Assembly (NCBI GenBank): GCA_023437745.1
Contig: JAEZFI010000011.1
Location: 1-24,990 of the forward strand
Origin: Actinomycetes bacterium
Lineage (GTDB): Bacteria; Actinomycetota; Acidimicrobiia; Acidimicrobiales; Microtrichaceae
Length of the DNA stretch: 24,990 nt
Direction: 5' to 3'
Shown here in pieces: positions 9,638 to 16,591 of this stretch. The notes below the pieces were generated by a model, which saw only the letters and a program-made list of their open reading frames with translations, ran no database searches and was not told where the DNA came from. The translations under genes were made by a program, and so were the position numbers. The stretch's first letter is position 1. Every line of letters begins with the position of its first letter.

Positions 9638-9654
9638 CCTCTCAGGAACCCAAC

Positions 9655-11412
9655 ATGTCCGACAACGACCCGTCCTCCACCAACCAGCGCCCGGTCCCGG
9701 CCGGCACGGGAGCCCAGGGCCCCGACCGATCCGGCGAGCCGTTCCTGGTCCCGAAGGTGCCACCGCCGGTGGCCAAGCCCAAGGTCGGTGACAGCGCGCC
9801 GGCACCGGCGGGCGACAGCTCCGGCGCCGGCGGCGCAGGGGGCGCTGGCACCGGCTCGGGGAACCGGCGTCGCCGCCGCCGCGGACGTGGCGGTGGCGGT
9901 GGCGGCAACGGTGGCGGGGGGAACGGCCAGGGCGGCCAGTCGGCGTCCGGGTCGGGGCAGACCGGCCAGGGAGGGGCCCAGTCCGATTCCGGCCAGGGCG
10001 GTCAGCGCCAGGGACAGCGGCAGAAGGGCGGCGGGCAGCGCAAGCCGCAGCCCGTCGAGGCGCTGCTCATGGACGAGGACGGTCCCGTCCTCGACGCCAA
10101 GTCGCTCAAGAAGCGTGCCGGCCGGAGCCGCAAGGGCAAGGCCGTCGGCCGCTACCAGATGAACGTGCACGTCGACCCGACCGGTCAGACGCACATCGCC
10201 ACGCTCGAGGGCCGCACGCTCGTCGAGTACTACGTGTCCCGCCCGGCGGACGACGTCAGCCAGATCCACGGGAACATCTACGTGGGCCGGGTCGAGAACG
10301 TGCTGCCCGGCATGGAGGCCGCGTTCATCGACATCGGCACCCCCAAGAACGCCGTGCTCTACCGGGGCGACATCCAGTACGACCCCGAGGACGTCGAGCA
10401 GAAGGGGCAGCAGCCCCGGATCGAGGACGTGCTGAAGTCCCGCCAGCTCCTCATCTGCCAGGTCACCAAGAACCCGATCGCGCACAAGGGCGCCCGGCTC
10501 ACCCAGGAGGTCTCGCTGCCCGGGCGCTTCGTGGTGCTGGTGCCGAACTCGAAGACGTACGGCATCTCCAAGCGCCTGCCCGACAACGAGCGCAAGCGGC
10601 TCCGCCAGATCCTGGACAAGGCGAAGCCCGCGCAGCACGGGATCATCGTGCGCACCGCCGCCGAGAACGTCACCGCCGCCGAGATCGAGGGCGACGTGGC
10701 ACGCCTGGTCCGCCAGTGGGAGCAGATCGAGGCGCTCGCCGCGAAGCAGAACTCGCCGACGCTGCTCTACCGCGAGCCGGTGTCGGCCGTGCGCGTCATC
10801 CGGGAGGAGTTCAACGACGAGTACCGGGCCGTGATGATCGACGACGCGACGCTCTTCGCCGAGGTCCACGACTACGTCGCCGCGATCTCGCCCGCCACGG
10901 CCGATCGGGTCCAGTACTACGACACCGCCGAGGAGTCCCTGCCCCTCTTCGAGCGCTACCAGATCGTCGAGCAGCTCGCGAAGTCGGTGGACCGCAAGGT
11001 GTGGCTGCCCTCGGGCGGCTCGCTGATCATCGAGCACACCGAGGCGCTGACCGTCATCGACGTGAACACCGGCCGCAACGTCGGCTCGTCGAGCCTCGAG
11101 GAGACGGTGTTCAAGAACAACCTCGAGGCGGCGGTCGAGATCGCCCGCCAGCTCCGAGTCCGTGACATCGGCGGCATCATCGTCGTCGACTTCGTGGACA
11201 TGGAGGTGAAGGAGAACCGCGAGGAGCTGGTCCGGGTGTTCAAGGACGCCCTCAGCCGCGACAAGACCCGCACCCAGGTCTATGCGGTGAGCGAGCTGGG
11301 GCTCGTGGAGATGACCCGCAAGCGGATCGGGGAGGGCCTCCTCCAGAGCTTCGCCCACACCTGCGAGCAGTGCGACGGGCGGGGCGTGGTCCTCACCCTC
11401 CCGTCCACCTGA
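9655..11412 (+). CDS. rne: Rne/Rng family ribonuclease (RNase E/G)
   Basis: Endoribonuclease for mRNA decay and rRNA/tRNA maturation. 585 residues. Residues 1 to about 130 are predicted disordered: Pro-rich, then RRRRRRGRGG followed by Gly/Gln/Ser repeats. The catalytic core follows, with an S1 domain at about 205-290 (GNIYVGRVENVLPGMEAAFID) and the DNase I-like domain. The metal-binding aspartates are Asp469 in VIDVNTG and Asp512 in VVDFVDME. The zinc-link pair CEQC is Cys570/Cys573. There is no long C-terminal scaffold, so the disordered part is N-terminal, opposite to E. coli RNase E. ATG 9655 has AGGAA upstream; the frame continues further 5' but there it overlaps the DUF2344 gene. Rne versus Rng naming is not certain. 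Confidence 0.92.
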   Translation: MSDNDPSSTNQRPVPAGTGAQGPDRSGEPFLVPKVPPPVAKPKVGDSAPAPAGDSSGAGGAGGAGTGSGNRRRRRRGRGGGGGGNGGGGNGQGGQSASGSGQTGQGGAQSDSGQGGQRQGQRQKGGGQRKPQPVEALLMDEDGPVLDAKSLKKRAGRSRKGKAVGRYQMNVHVDPTGQTHIATLEGRTLVEYYVSRPADDVSQIHGNIYVGRVENVLPGMEAAFIDIGTPKNAVLYRGDIQYDPEDVEQKGQQPRIEDVLKSRQLLICQVTKNPIAHKGARLTQEVSLPGRFVVLVPNSKTYGISKRLPDNERKRLRQILDKAKPAQHGIIVRTAAENVTAAEIEGDVARLVRQWEQIEALAAKQNSPTLLYREPVSAVRVIREEFNDEYRAVMIDDATLFAEVHDYVAAISPATADRVQYYDTAEESLPLFERYQIVEQLAKSVDRKVWLPSGGSLIIEHTEALTVIDVNTGRNVGSSSLEETVFKNNLEAAVEIARQLRVRDIGGIIVVDFVDMEVKENREELVRVFKDALSRDKTRTQVYAVSELGLVEMTRKRIGEGLLQSFAHTCEQCDGRGVVLTLPST

Positions 11413-11433
11413 CCGACCAGCTGACCGACCCCG

Positions 11434-11481
11434 TTCTGTCGCGTAGGGCGTGACGCCCGCGTCACGGTCCACGCGACAGAA
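11434..11481. terminator. Two-tier palindrome after rne, probable terminator
   Basis: TTCTGTCGCGT (11434-11444) pairs perfectly with ACGCGACAGAA (11471-11481). Inside, CGTGACG (11449-11455) pairs with CGTCACG (11460-11466) around a 4-base loop, with a 4-by-4 internal bulge. It lies 21 bases after the rne stop and ahead of the rplU promoter-like box. It would fold from either strand. Just before it, CTGACCGACC occurs twice (11409-11418 and 11421-11430). Confidence 0.6.
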
Positions 11482-11524
11482 CAGGCAGTGGCGGGTCGAC
11501 TTCGTGATCGGGGAGGGCACCGTG

Positions 11525-11530
11525 TAGCGT
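11525..11530 (+). promoter_or_regulatory. Candidate -10 box (TAGCGT) for rplU-rpmA
   Basis: TAGCGT fits TANNNT and lies 10 bases before ATG 11541, downstream of the palindrome that separates it from rne. There is no Shine-Dalgarno sequence between it and the start, so a very short leader is likely. No L21-type autoregulatory leader would fit in this space. Confidence 0.45.
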
Positions 11531-11540
11531 TGCAGCCCGT

Positions 11541-11849
11541 ATGTATGCAGTGATCGCTTCCGGCGGCAAGCAAGTCCGCGTGACCGAGGGTGAGACGGTG
11601 CAGCTCGAGAAGCTGGGCGACGTCGGCTCGAAGGTCGAACTCACACCCATCCTGCTGGTCGACGGCGACACCACGCTCGCCACGCCCGACCAGCTCTCCG
11701 GCGTCACCGTCTCGGGCACCATCACCGGTGAGGCCGCCGGCCCCAAGATCACCGGCTTCACCTACAAGAACAAGGCGCGGGTGCGTCGTCGCTGGGGTCA
11801 CCGGCAGAAGTACGCCCTCGTCGAGATCACGTCCATCAAGAAGGGCTGA
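11541..11849 (+). CDS. rplU: 50S ribosomal protein L21
   Basis: Ribosomal protein bL21, which binds 23S rRNA domain II. 102 residues, the usual size. Recognisable features are the opening MYAVIASGGKQVRV, the core LEKLGDVGSKVELTPILLVDG, and the C-terminal KNKARVRRRWGHRQKYALVEITSI with the conserved basic RRxxGHRQ stretch. ATG 11541 is used; a second ATG at 11545 is out of frame. rpmA follows after 6 bases, the standard rplU-rpmA pair. Confidence 0.97.
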   Translation: MYAVIASGGKQVRVTEGETVQLEKLGDVGSKVELTPILLVDGDTTLATPDQLSGVTVSGTITGEAAGPKITGFTYKNKARVRRRWGHRQKYALVEITSIKKG

Positions 11850-11855
11850 GGCACC

Positions 11856-12110
11856 ATGTCCAAGACCAAGGGCGGCGGCTCCACCAAGAACGGCCGCGAT
11901 TCGGAGAGCAAGCGCCTCGGCGTGAAGGTGTTCGACGGCACGGCCGTCAAGGCCGGCGCGATCATCGTCCGCCAGCGCGGCACCCACTTCCACCCCGGTG
12001 AGAACGTGGGCCGTGGCGGCGACGACACCCTGTTCGCCCTGCAGGCCGGCAAGGTGAAGTTCGGCAAGCGGAACAACCGCAAGCTCGTCGACATCCTCCC
12101 GGTCGATTGA
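11856..12110 (+). CDS. rpmA: 50S ribosomal protein L27
   Basis: Ribosomal protein bL27, whose N-terminal tail reaches the peptidyl transferase centre. 84 residues. The signature KGGGSTKNGRDSESKRLGVK is present immediately after a short MSKT start, with no Firmicutes-type cleavable leader. The rest, AIIVRQRGTHFHPGENVGRGGDDTLFAL, is typical. It lies 6 bases after rplU, with a weak purine-rich site (GGGCTGAGG) before the ATG. Confidence 0.97.
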   Translation: MSKTKGGGSTKNGRDSESKRLGVKVFDGTAVKAGAIIVRQRGTHFHPGENVGRGGDDTLFALQAGKVKFGKRNNRKLVDILPVD

Positions 12111-12132
12111 CCGGGCCGTCCCCCCCCCGCTG

Positions 12133-12360
12133 ATGGGGCGGCGGCACTCACTCCTGCTGCTGATCGGCGGCACCGCGCTGGTGTGCGGTGCCGTCCTCGC
12201 GCTCGGGCACGGTTCGAGCGCCCTGGCCCGCGTCGGAGGGTGCGCCCTGGTCGTCGCCGGGGTCGCGGCGCTGGTCGTGTGGACCCGTCAGAGCCGCTTG
12301 ATGACCGTCGAGCGCTTCGGCCTGGACGACGACGCCGAACCGTCGGGCCGGCCCGAGTAG
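12133..12360 (+). CDS. Small two-helix membrane protein of unknown function
   Basis: 75 residues. Two hydrophobic segments at about 7-24 and 32-49 are followed by a basic junction (RQSR) and a short acidic tail (DDDAEPSGRPE). Codon third positions are strongly G/C, as in the neighbouring genes, supporting real coding. It starts 22 bases after rpmA, directly downstream of a run of nine C (12120-12128), with no visible ribosome binding site, and ends 19 bases from the convergent dGTPase-like gene. I recognise no family; ATG 12133 is the only sensible start. Confidence 0.55.
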   Translation: MGRRHSLLLLIGGTALVCGAVLALGHGSSALARVGGCALVVAGVAALVVWTRQSRLMTVERFGLDDDAEPSGRPE

Positions 12361-12373
12361 CGAGGCTCGTGCG

Positions 12374-12390
12374 GGCCCCTCAACGGGGCC
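12374..12390. terminator. Hairpin at the convergent ends of the small membrane gene and the dGTPase gene
   Basis: GGCCCC (12374-12379) and GGGGCC (12385-12390) form a 6-bp GC stem with loop TCAAC, which includes the dGTPase stop codon. The position between two converging genes suggests a shared terminator; the stem is short, so support is moderate. Confidence 0.4.
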
Positions 12391-13597
12391 GGACGTCCAC
12401 GCCGACGGGCAGGGCCGCTGGGTCCCAGCCGAGCAGGCTGACGGCCATCTGGCAGGCGTACCGATCGGTCATGCCGGCCACGTACGTCACGGCCTCCCGG
12501 ACGGCTGCCTCGGAGCCCGCGGTCAGGTCGTCGCGGTGCAACGGGCCGGCGGGCTGCGGGAGATCCTCGAGCGGCAGCCGGTTGGGCCGGTCCGCGTAGA
12601 GCTCGACGAGCGACCGCAGCACCCGGATGACCAGCTGGGACTGCGCCGTGGACGCCGGGCGCATGTAGATGTGGGTGTAGTTGAAGCGCCGGAACTCGGC
12701 GAGGGCGTCGGCGGCGGCGTGGGTCATGCCGATGCGCCCGGTCTGCGCGGTGGCGTCGACCATCGCGCCGATGAAGGCGTGGAGCTGGCGGGAGCGCTCC
12801 CGCCCGCAGTGCTCGACCACGAGCTCGGGCAGCATCGCCGGCGTGACGATCCCGGCCAGGACGGCGTCCTCGAAGTCGTGGCAGACGTAGGCGATGCGGT
12901 CGGCCCACGACACGACCTCGGCCTCGGGCGTGGAGGGCGCGGGACGCGACCAGGAGTGGTTGCGGATCCCGTCGAGCGTCTCGGCGCAGAGGTTGAGCGG
13001 CGCCAGCACGACGTCGGCGCCCCAGACGGCGTGGTCGTAGCCCTCGGCGAGGTACGGGCTGAACGCGTCCTCGCTGGCATGGCCGCCGGGACCGTGACCG
13101 CAGTCGTGGCCGAGGGCGATGGCCTCGGTGAGCGCCACGTTGAGGCCGCAGGCACGCGCCACGGCGGTGGCGACCTGCGCGACCTCGAGCGCGTGGGTGA
13201 GGCGAGTGCGCTGGTGGTCGTCGGGGAAGATGAACACCTGCGTCTTGCCGGCCAGCCGTCGGAACGCCGTCGTGCCGTGGAGGATGCGGTCGCGGTCGCG
13301 CTCGAAGCACGTGCGGACCGGATCCGGCTCCTCCTCCCGCAGGCGGTTGCCGGCGCCCACCGCGTGGGTGGCCCCCGGCGACAGCGACTCGGCCTCGCGA
13401 GCCTCGCGGGCGGGGCGGTCGAGCACCTGGATCGCCCCGGCGCCCGCATGGGAGTCGTCGTGGGCGAGGCGGATGCCCTGGTCGGTGACGCCCGCCATGG
13501 TGGCGGCCCACTCGGCCGAGCGGCGGGAGCGGCCGAGGAGCGCCGGGTCGGGCTGGAGGTCGGGGGAGGCGGGCGATCGCACCTCGGCGGAGGTCAT
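12380..13597 (-). CDS. dgt: dGTPase-type HD-domain deoxynucleoside triphosphate triphosphohydrolase
   Basis: HD-superfamily enzyme expected to hydrolyse dNTPs to deoxynucleoside plus triphosphate, controlling dNTP pools. 405 residues from this start. After an N-terminal region of about 85 residues without clear motifs comes the family block FERDRDRILHGTTAFRRLAGKTQVF, then the metal-binding H...HD...D set: RLTHALEVAQVA, LGHDCGHGPGGH (His164-Asp165) and SWADRIAYVCHDFEDA. ATG 13606 is also in frame, but it overlaps a TAGCAT box (13610-13605) that looks like the -10, so I prefer ATG 13597, 7 bases after that box. Substrate preference (dGTP versus other dNTPs) cannot be read from sequence. It is oriented against all its neighbours. 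Confidence 0.88.
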   Translation of the reverse strand: MTSAEVRSPASPDLQPDPALLGRSRRSAEWAATMAGVTDQGIRLAHDDSHAGAGAIQVLDRPAREAREAESLSPGATHAVGAGNRLREEEPDPVRTCFERDRDRILHGTTAFRRLAGKTQVFIFPDDHQRTRLTHALEVAQVATAVARACGLNVALTEAIALGHDCGHGPGGHASEDAFSPYLAEGYDHAVWGADVVLAPLNLCAETLDGIRNHSWSRPAPSTPEAEVVSWADRIAYVCHDFEDAVLAGIVTPAMLPELVVEHCGRERSRQLHAFIGAMVDATAQTGRIGMTHAAADALAEFRRFNYTHIYMRPASTAQSQLVIRVLRSLVELYADRPNRLPLEDLPQPAGPLHRDDLTAGSEAAVREAVTYVAGMTDRYACQMAVSLLGWDPAALPVGVDVRPR

Positions 13598-13604
13598 GGT
13601 CGTC

Positions 13605-13610
13605 ATGCTA
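13605..13610 (-). promoter_or_regulatory. Candidate -10 box (TAGCAT) for dgt, apparently leaderless
   Basis: On the minus strand TAGCAT is followed by 7 bases and then ATG 13597. There is no Shine-Dalgarno sequence, so transcription would begin at or next to the start codon. Confidence 0.45.
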
Positions 13611-13651
13611 CGGAGCGGGTGTGACGCTCCGGGGAATCCGAAGGGACCTCT

Positions 13652-13678
13652 TCAGTTCCGGCCCGTGGGGGCCGATGA
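13652..13678 (+). promoter_or_regulatory. Candidate sigma-28 (FliA/WhiG-type) promoter for the Tad pilin cassette
   Basis: TCAG (13652-13655), a 15-base spacer, then GCCGATGA (13671-13678). The established FliA/WhiG consensus is TAAA-N15-GCCGATAA, so the spacing is exact, seven of eight -10 positions match and two of four -35 positions match. It lies upstream of the first pilin gene on the correct strand, leaving a leader of roughly 105 bases. That it is functional is inference. Confidence 0.5.
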
Positions 13679-13689
13679 ACCTCTTGCGG

Positions 13690-13731
13690 CGGCCCAATCC
13701 GGGCCGAACGGCCCATTCCTGTTCGCCGTTC
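13690..13731 (+). other. Structured 5' leader of the pilin cassette (two hairpins)
   Basis: CGGCCC/GGGCCG (13690-13695 with 13701-13706, 5-base loop) is followed by GAACGG/CCGTTC (13706-13711 with 13726-13731, 14-base loop). The two share one base at 13706 and could compete. They lie in the untranslated leader between the sigma-28-like promoter and the ribosome binding site AGGAGA. No known riboswitch consensus is recognised; this may be an uncharacterised leader or just GC-rich sequence. Confidence 0.3.
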
Positions 13732-13790
13732 GACCTGGTTCGCTGATCGCGACGACCGGGAGCACCGTCCCGCCCGGCCAGGAGACGTCA

Positions 13791-14369
13791 ATGCGAGGAT
13801 CAATCCGGAGACGCCGGCGTTCCGACCGGGGCGTGACCATGGTCGAGGCGGCCATCACGTCGCCCCTCGTGCTGCTGCTGATCTTCGGCGTGCTCGAGTT
13901 CGGCATCCTCTTCAAGGACTACCTGAGCCTCTCCAGCGGGGTGCGCGACGGCGTGCGGGTGGCGTCCACCCAGGGCGCCGAGCCGCTCACCGACTACAAG
14001 ATCCTGCAGATCGTGCTCCGGCGGATGCCCGCCCTGGAGCGCAACCAGATCAAGCGGGTCGTGGTGTTCCGGGGCACCTCGGCCGACAGCACCGTGCCGG
14101 CGGCGTGCAAGACGGCGTCCTCCGCCACGCTGAAGTGCAACTCGTACTCGAACTCGGATCTCAGCCGTCCGAAGACGGACTTCGTGGGGACGGGCAGCGC
14201 ACCGGACAGGTTCTGGCCTCCGATCACGCGCAAGGAGCGCCTGAGCGACCCGCCGGACTACGTGGGCGTCTGGATCAAGATCCACCACGACGCGGTCACC
14301 GGCCTCTTCCCCCTCACCAAGGACCTGGAAGAGGAAGTCGTCATGCGGATCGAACCGGCGAGGCTCTGA
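13791..14369 (+). CDS. TadE-like pseudopilin 1
   Basis: Minor pilin/pseudopilin of the Tad (Flp, type IVb) pilus system. 192 residues. The basic N-terminus is followed by a class III-type prepilin cleavage site, DRG-VTMVE, with Gly14 at -1 and Glu19 at +5, then a hydrophobic stretch to about residue 42 (TSPLVLLLIFGVLEFG), the standard TadE arrangement. The extracytoplasmic part carries Cys106 and Cys116, ten residues apart, in a VPAAC...KCN pattern shared with the next gene, and ends YVGVWIKIHH...VMRIEPA. AGGAGA lies 5-10 bases before ATG 13791. No tadA/B/C, rcpA or prepilin peptidase gene is in the window, so the assembly machine must be elsewhere. Confidence 0.88.
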   Translation: MRGSIRRRRRSDRGVTMVEAAITSPLVLLLIFGVLEFGILFKDYLSLSSGVRDGVRVASTQGAEPLTDYKILQIVLRRMPALERNQIKRVVVFRGTSADSTVPAACKTASSATLKCNSYSNSDLSRPKTDFVGTGSAPDRFWPPITRKERLSDPPDYVGVWIKIHHDAVTGLFPLTKDLEEEVVMRIEPARL

Positions 14370-15016
14370 TGCGACGTCACCCTTCACCCCGTCCCGCGGG
14401 CCCCGGCCGGCGCCAGCGGCGCTCCGAACGCGGGACCGCGCTCGTCGAGACCGTGATGGTGGCGACGCTCCTCATGACGCTCGTCACCGCCACGTTCGAG
14501 CTGGGCATGGGCTGGCGCAGCGCCAGCACCAACTCCAACGCCGCTCGCGCCGGCGCCCGCGTCGCCTCGAGCCAGGGCGTCGCGAAGCTGGCCGACCACG
14601 CCACGATCCTCGCCGTCATGTCCGGCCTTCGGTCCACCGGCAACGTGAGCATCCGGAAGATCGTCGTGTTCCGCTCCGCCACCGCCACGGGCGCCGTCCC
14701 CGCCGCATGCCTCACCGCGAGCAGCTCCACCAACAAGTGCAACCTGTACTCGGCCACGCAGATCGCCTCGATCATGGCGAACCCGACCGGAACCCAGACG
14801 AACTTCGCCGGGACGTGCTCCGGGACGACGCAGTGGGACCGCTCGTGGTGCCCGAGCACCCGCAACAACGTGCAGCTGAGCACCGGCGGGCTCGACTACG
14901 TCGGCGTGTACGTCGAGATCAGCCACCCCACCTTCTCGAACATGTTCGGCACCTCCATCACGATCAAGGACACGTCCGTCATGCGCATCGAACCGTCCGC
15001 CGGATCGACGACATGA
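14369..15016 (+). CDS. TadE-like pseudopilin 2
   Basis: 215-residue second minor pilin of the Tad system. The processing site is ERG-TALVE, with Gly22 at -1 and Glu27 at +5, then a hydrophobic helix. The outer domain is clearly paralogous to pseudopilin 1: IRKIVVFR versus IKRVVVFR, VPAAC/KCN with Cys114 and Cys124, and the ending YVGVYVEISH...VMRIEPS. It differs by an insertion around residues 140-165 that adds two more cysteines (TCSG and SWCPS). ATG 14369 shares a base with the preceding stop (TGATG), so it is translationally coupled. Confidence 0.88.
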   Translation: MRRHPSPRPAGPGRRQRRSERGTALVETVMVATLLMTLVTATFELGMGWRSASTNSNAARAGARVASSQGVAKLADHATILAVMSGLRSTGNVSIRKIVVFRSATATGAVPAACLTASSSTNKCNLYSATQIASIMANPTGTQTNFAGTCSGTTQWDRSWCPSTRNNVQLSTGGLDYVGVYVEISHPTFSNMFGTSITIKDTSVMRIEPSAGSTT

Positions 15017-16587
15017 GGCGCCGACTCGCGGGCCGGCGTCGTGACGAACGCGGCTACGTGCTGGTCCTCACGGCGCTCCTGATCGTCCCGATGATGATCA
15101 TCGCGGCGATGGCCGTCGACTACGGCGGCTGGTACGCCGAGGGCACGAAGATGCAGAAGGCGGCGGACGCCGCCGCCCTGGCCGGGGTCGTCTGGCTCCC
15201 GAACATCAACCAGGCCGTCGCGGTCGCCAAGGACACGGCGAAGCAGAACGGCTACGACGACGCCCTCCCCAACATCACCGTCACGGTCCGTCAGGTGTCC
15301 GAGACGGAGCTGGGCGTCGACATCGTCGACACCGCCTCGCCGACCTATCTCGCGAAGTTCCTCCGTGACTCGACGCGCATCCGTCGTGAGGCGTCCGCGA
15401 AGTACGTGCTCCCGGTGCCGCTCGGCAGCCCGAAGAACTACTTCGGGACGGGTCCGCTCGTGCCGGGCAACGACAAGGAGAACTTCTACGCCGCGGTGAA
15501 CGGCTTCTGCTCGGCCAAGGACCAGGGCGGCCCGTTCGAGTCGCGCCACTGGTTCAGCAGCCCCGTCGGCACGACCAACGCGTGCACCCGCACGGGTCGT
15601 CAGAACAACACCGAGTACAAGGCTTCGCCGGCTCCGGCGTACCAGTACTACATCGAGCTCCCGGCGAACCGGACCCAGTCGATGGCGCTCTACCTCTGGA
15701 ACCCGCAGGTGGACTCCACCGATCCGACGTCGCCGGGCTCGGCGCTGGCCGACACGACGTTCACCCTGCTCGCGCCCGACGGCACCCCGTTCAACGACGA
15801 CGACAACAAGGTCTACGGGACCGCCGGAACCGGCGGCAGCTGCACCGGCACGGGCGAGTCGAACCCACGCGAGTACACGACGGCGGTCGACAACGACGCG
15901 TCCTACTGGTCCACCTCGGGCTGGTCCCGGTTCTGCACCTTCACCACGGGCGCTCCGGCCGGGAAGTACATCCTGAACGTGCGCACCAAGGAGAACCAGA
16001 CCAACGCGTACGCGTCGAACGCGTTCTCGATGCTGGTGCAGCGCGGCTCGAGCACCACCACCGCGAGCATCTGCGACAGCCGGACCGACAGCACCTGCCC
16101 CTCGATCTACGGCAAGAGCTGGATGTCCGTCTACGCCAACGCCTCGGGCTCGAGCGCCAACTTCTTCCTCGCCAAGATCGGGCCCGAGCACGTCGGCAAG
16201 ATCGTGAAGATCACCCTCTTCGACCCGGGCGAGGGCGCGAACACCGTGCGGATCCTGAACCCCAAGGGGGCGCAGCAGTCCTCGAGCGGTCAGACGATCA
16301 CCTCCGACGGGTACGCGACCTTCACGGCGCAGAACATGGGCCCCGACGGCACCACGCCGGGCACGCTGCTCACCAACCTCACCTCGCTGAGCGTCACGGG
16401 CGGCGTCTACAACGGCAACTACGTCGAGCTCTCGATCCAGCTGCCCGCCAACTACGACACCACAGCGGCCTACATGACCAACGGCTGGTGGTGGAAGATC
16501 CAGTACAACACCGGCACGGGCTCGGTCACCGACCGGACCACGTGGGGCGTGCGCGTCGTGGGCGACCCGGTCCACCTGACCTCGTAG
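15013..16587 (+). CDS. TadG-like pilus-associated protein with large unknown outer domain
   Basis: 524 residues. The N-terminus ERGYVLVLTALLIVPMMIIAAMAVDYG followed by KMQKAADAAALAGV is the TadG/TadE-like N-terminal module: a membrane anchor, then the Ala-rich segment. The remaining 430 or so residues are Thr/Ser/Asn/Gly-rich, with two stretches that look like beta-sandwich repeats (MALYLWNPQ...FTLLAPDGTPF near 245-285 and KIVKITLFDPG...RILNPKGA near 395-420). I see no VWA MIDAS motif, although many TadG proteins have one. Start ATG 15013 overlaps the previous stop as ATGA. It probably sits at the cell surface with the two pseudopilins. The function of the outer domain is unknown. Confidence 0.8.
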   Translation: MRRRLAGRRRDERGYVLVLTALLIVPMMIIAAMAVDYGGWYAEGTKMQKAADAAALAGVVWLPNINQAVAVAKDTAKQNGYDDALPNITVTVRQVSETELGVDIVDTASPTYLAKFLRDSTRIRREASAKYVLPVPLGSPKNYFGTGPLVPGNDKENFYAAVNGFCSAKDQGGPFESRHWFSSPVGTTNACTRTGRQNNTEYKASPAPAYQYYIELPANRTQSMALYLWNPQVDSTDPTSPGSALADTTFTLLAPDGTPFNDDDNKVYGTAGTGGSCTGTGESNPREYTTAVDNDASYWSTSGWSRFCTFTTGAPAGKYILNVRTKENQTNAYASNAFSMLVQRGSSTTTASICDSRTDSTCPSIYGKSWMSVYANASGSSANFFLAKIGPEHVGKIVKITLFDPGEGANTVRILNPKGAQQSSSGQTITSDGYATFTAQNMGPDGTTPGTLLTNLTSLSVTGGVYNGNYVELSIQLPANYDTTAAYMTNGWWWKIQYNTGTGSVTDRTTWGVRVVGDPVHLTS

Positions 16588-16591
16588 GCGT

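Noticed and set aside
8575..9654. N-terminal extension of the ribonuclease frame by 360 codons
   Set aside because: It overlaps the radical SAM and DUF2344 genes in another frame; ATG 9655 with an AGGAA site is the natural start.
8986..11520. Minus-strand open frame of 844 codons opposite DUF2344 and rne
   Set aside because: No recognisable domain, Arg/His/Asp-rich translation typical of reverse frames in high-GC genes.
12120..12128. Run of nine C before the small membrane gene as a phase-variation tract
   Set aside because: A single C9 run in a high-GC intergenic gap is not unusual, and it lies outside both coding frames, with no promoter spacing it would obviously alter.
13679..13790. c-di-GMP-I or other known riboswitch in the pilin leader
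   Set aside because: I looked for the conserved GEMM core and other familiar aptamer signatures and found none; only generic hairpins are visible.
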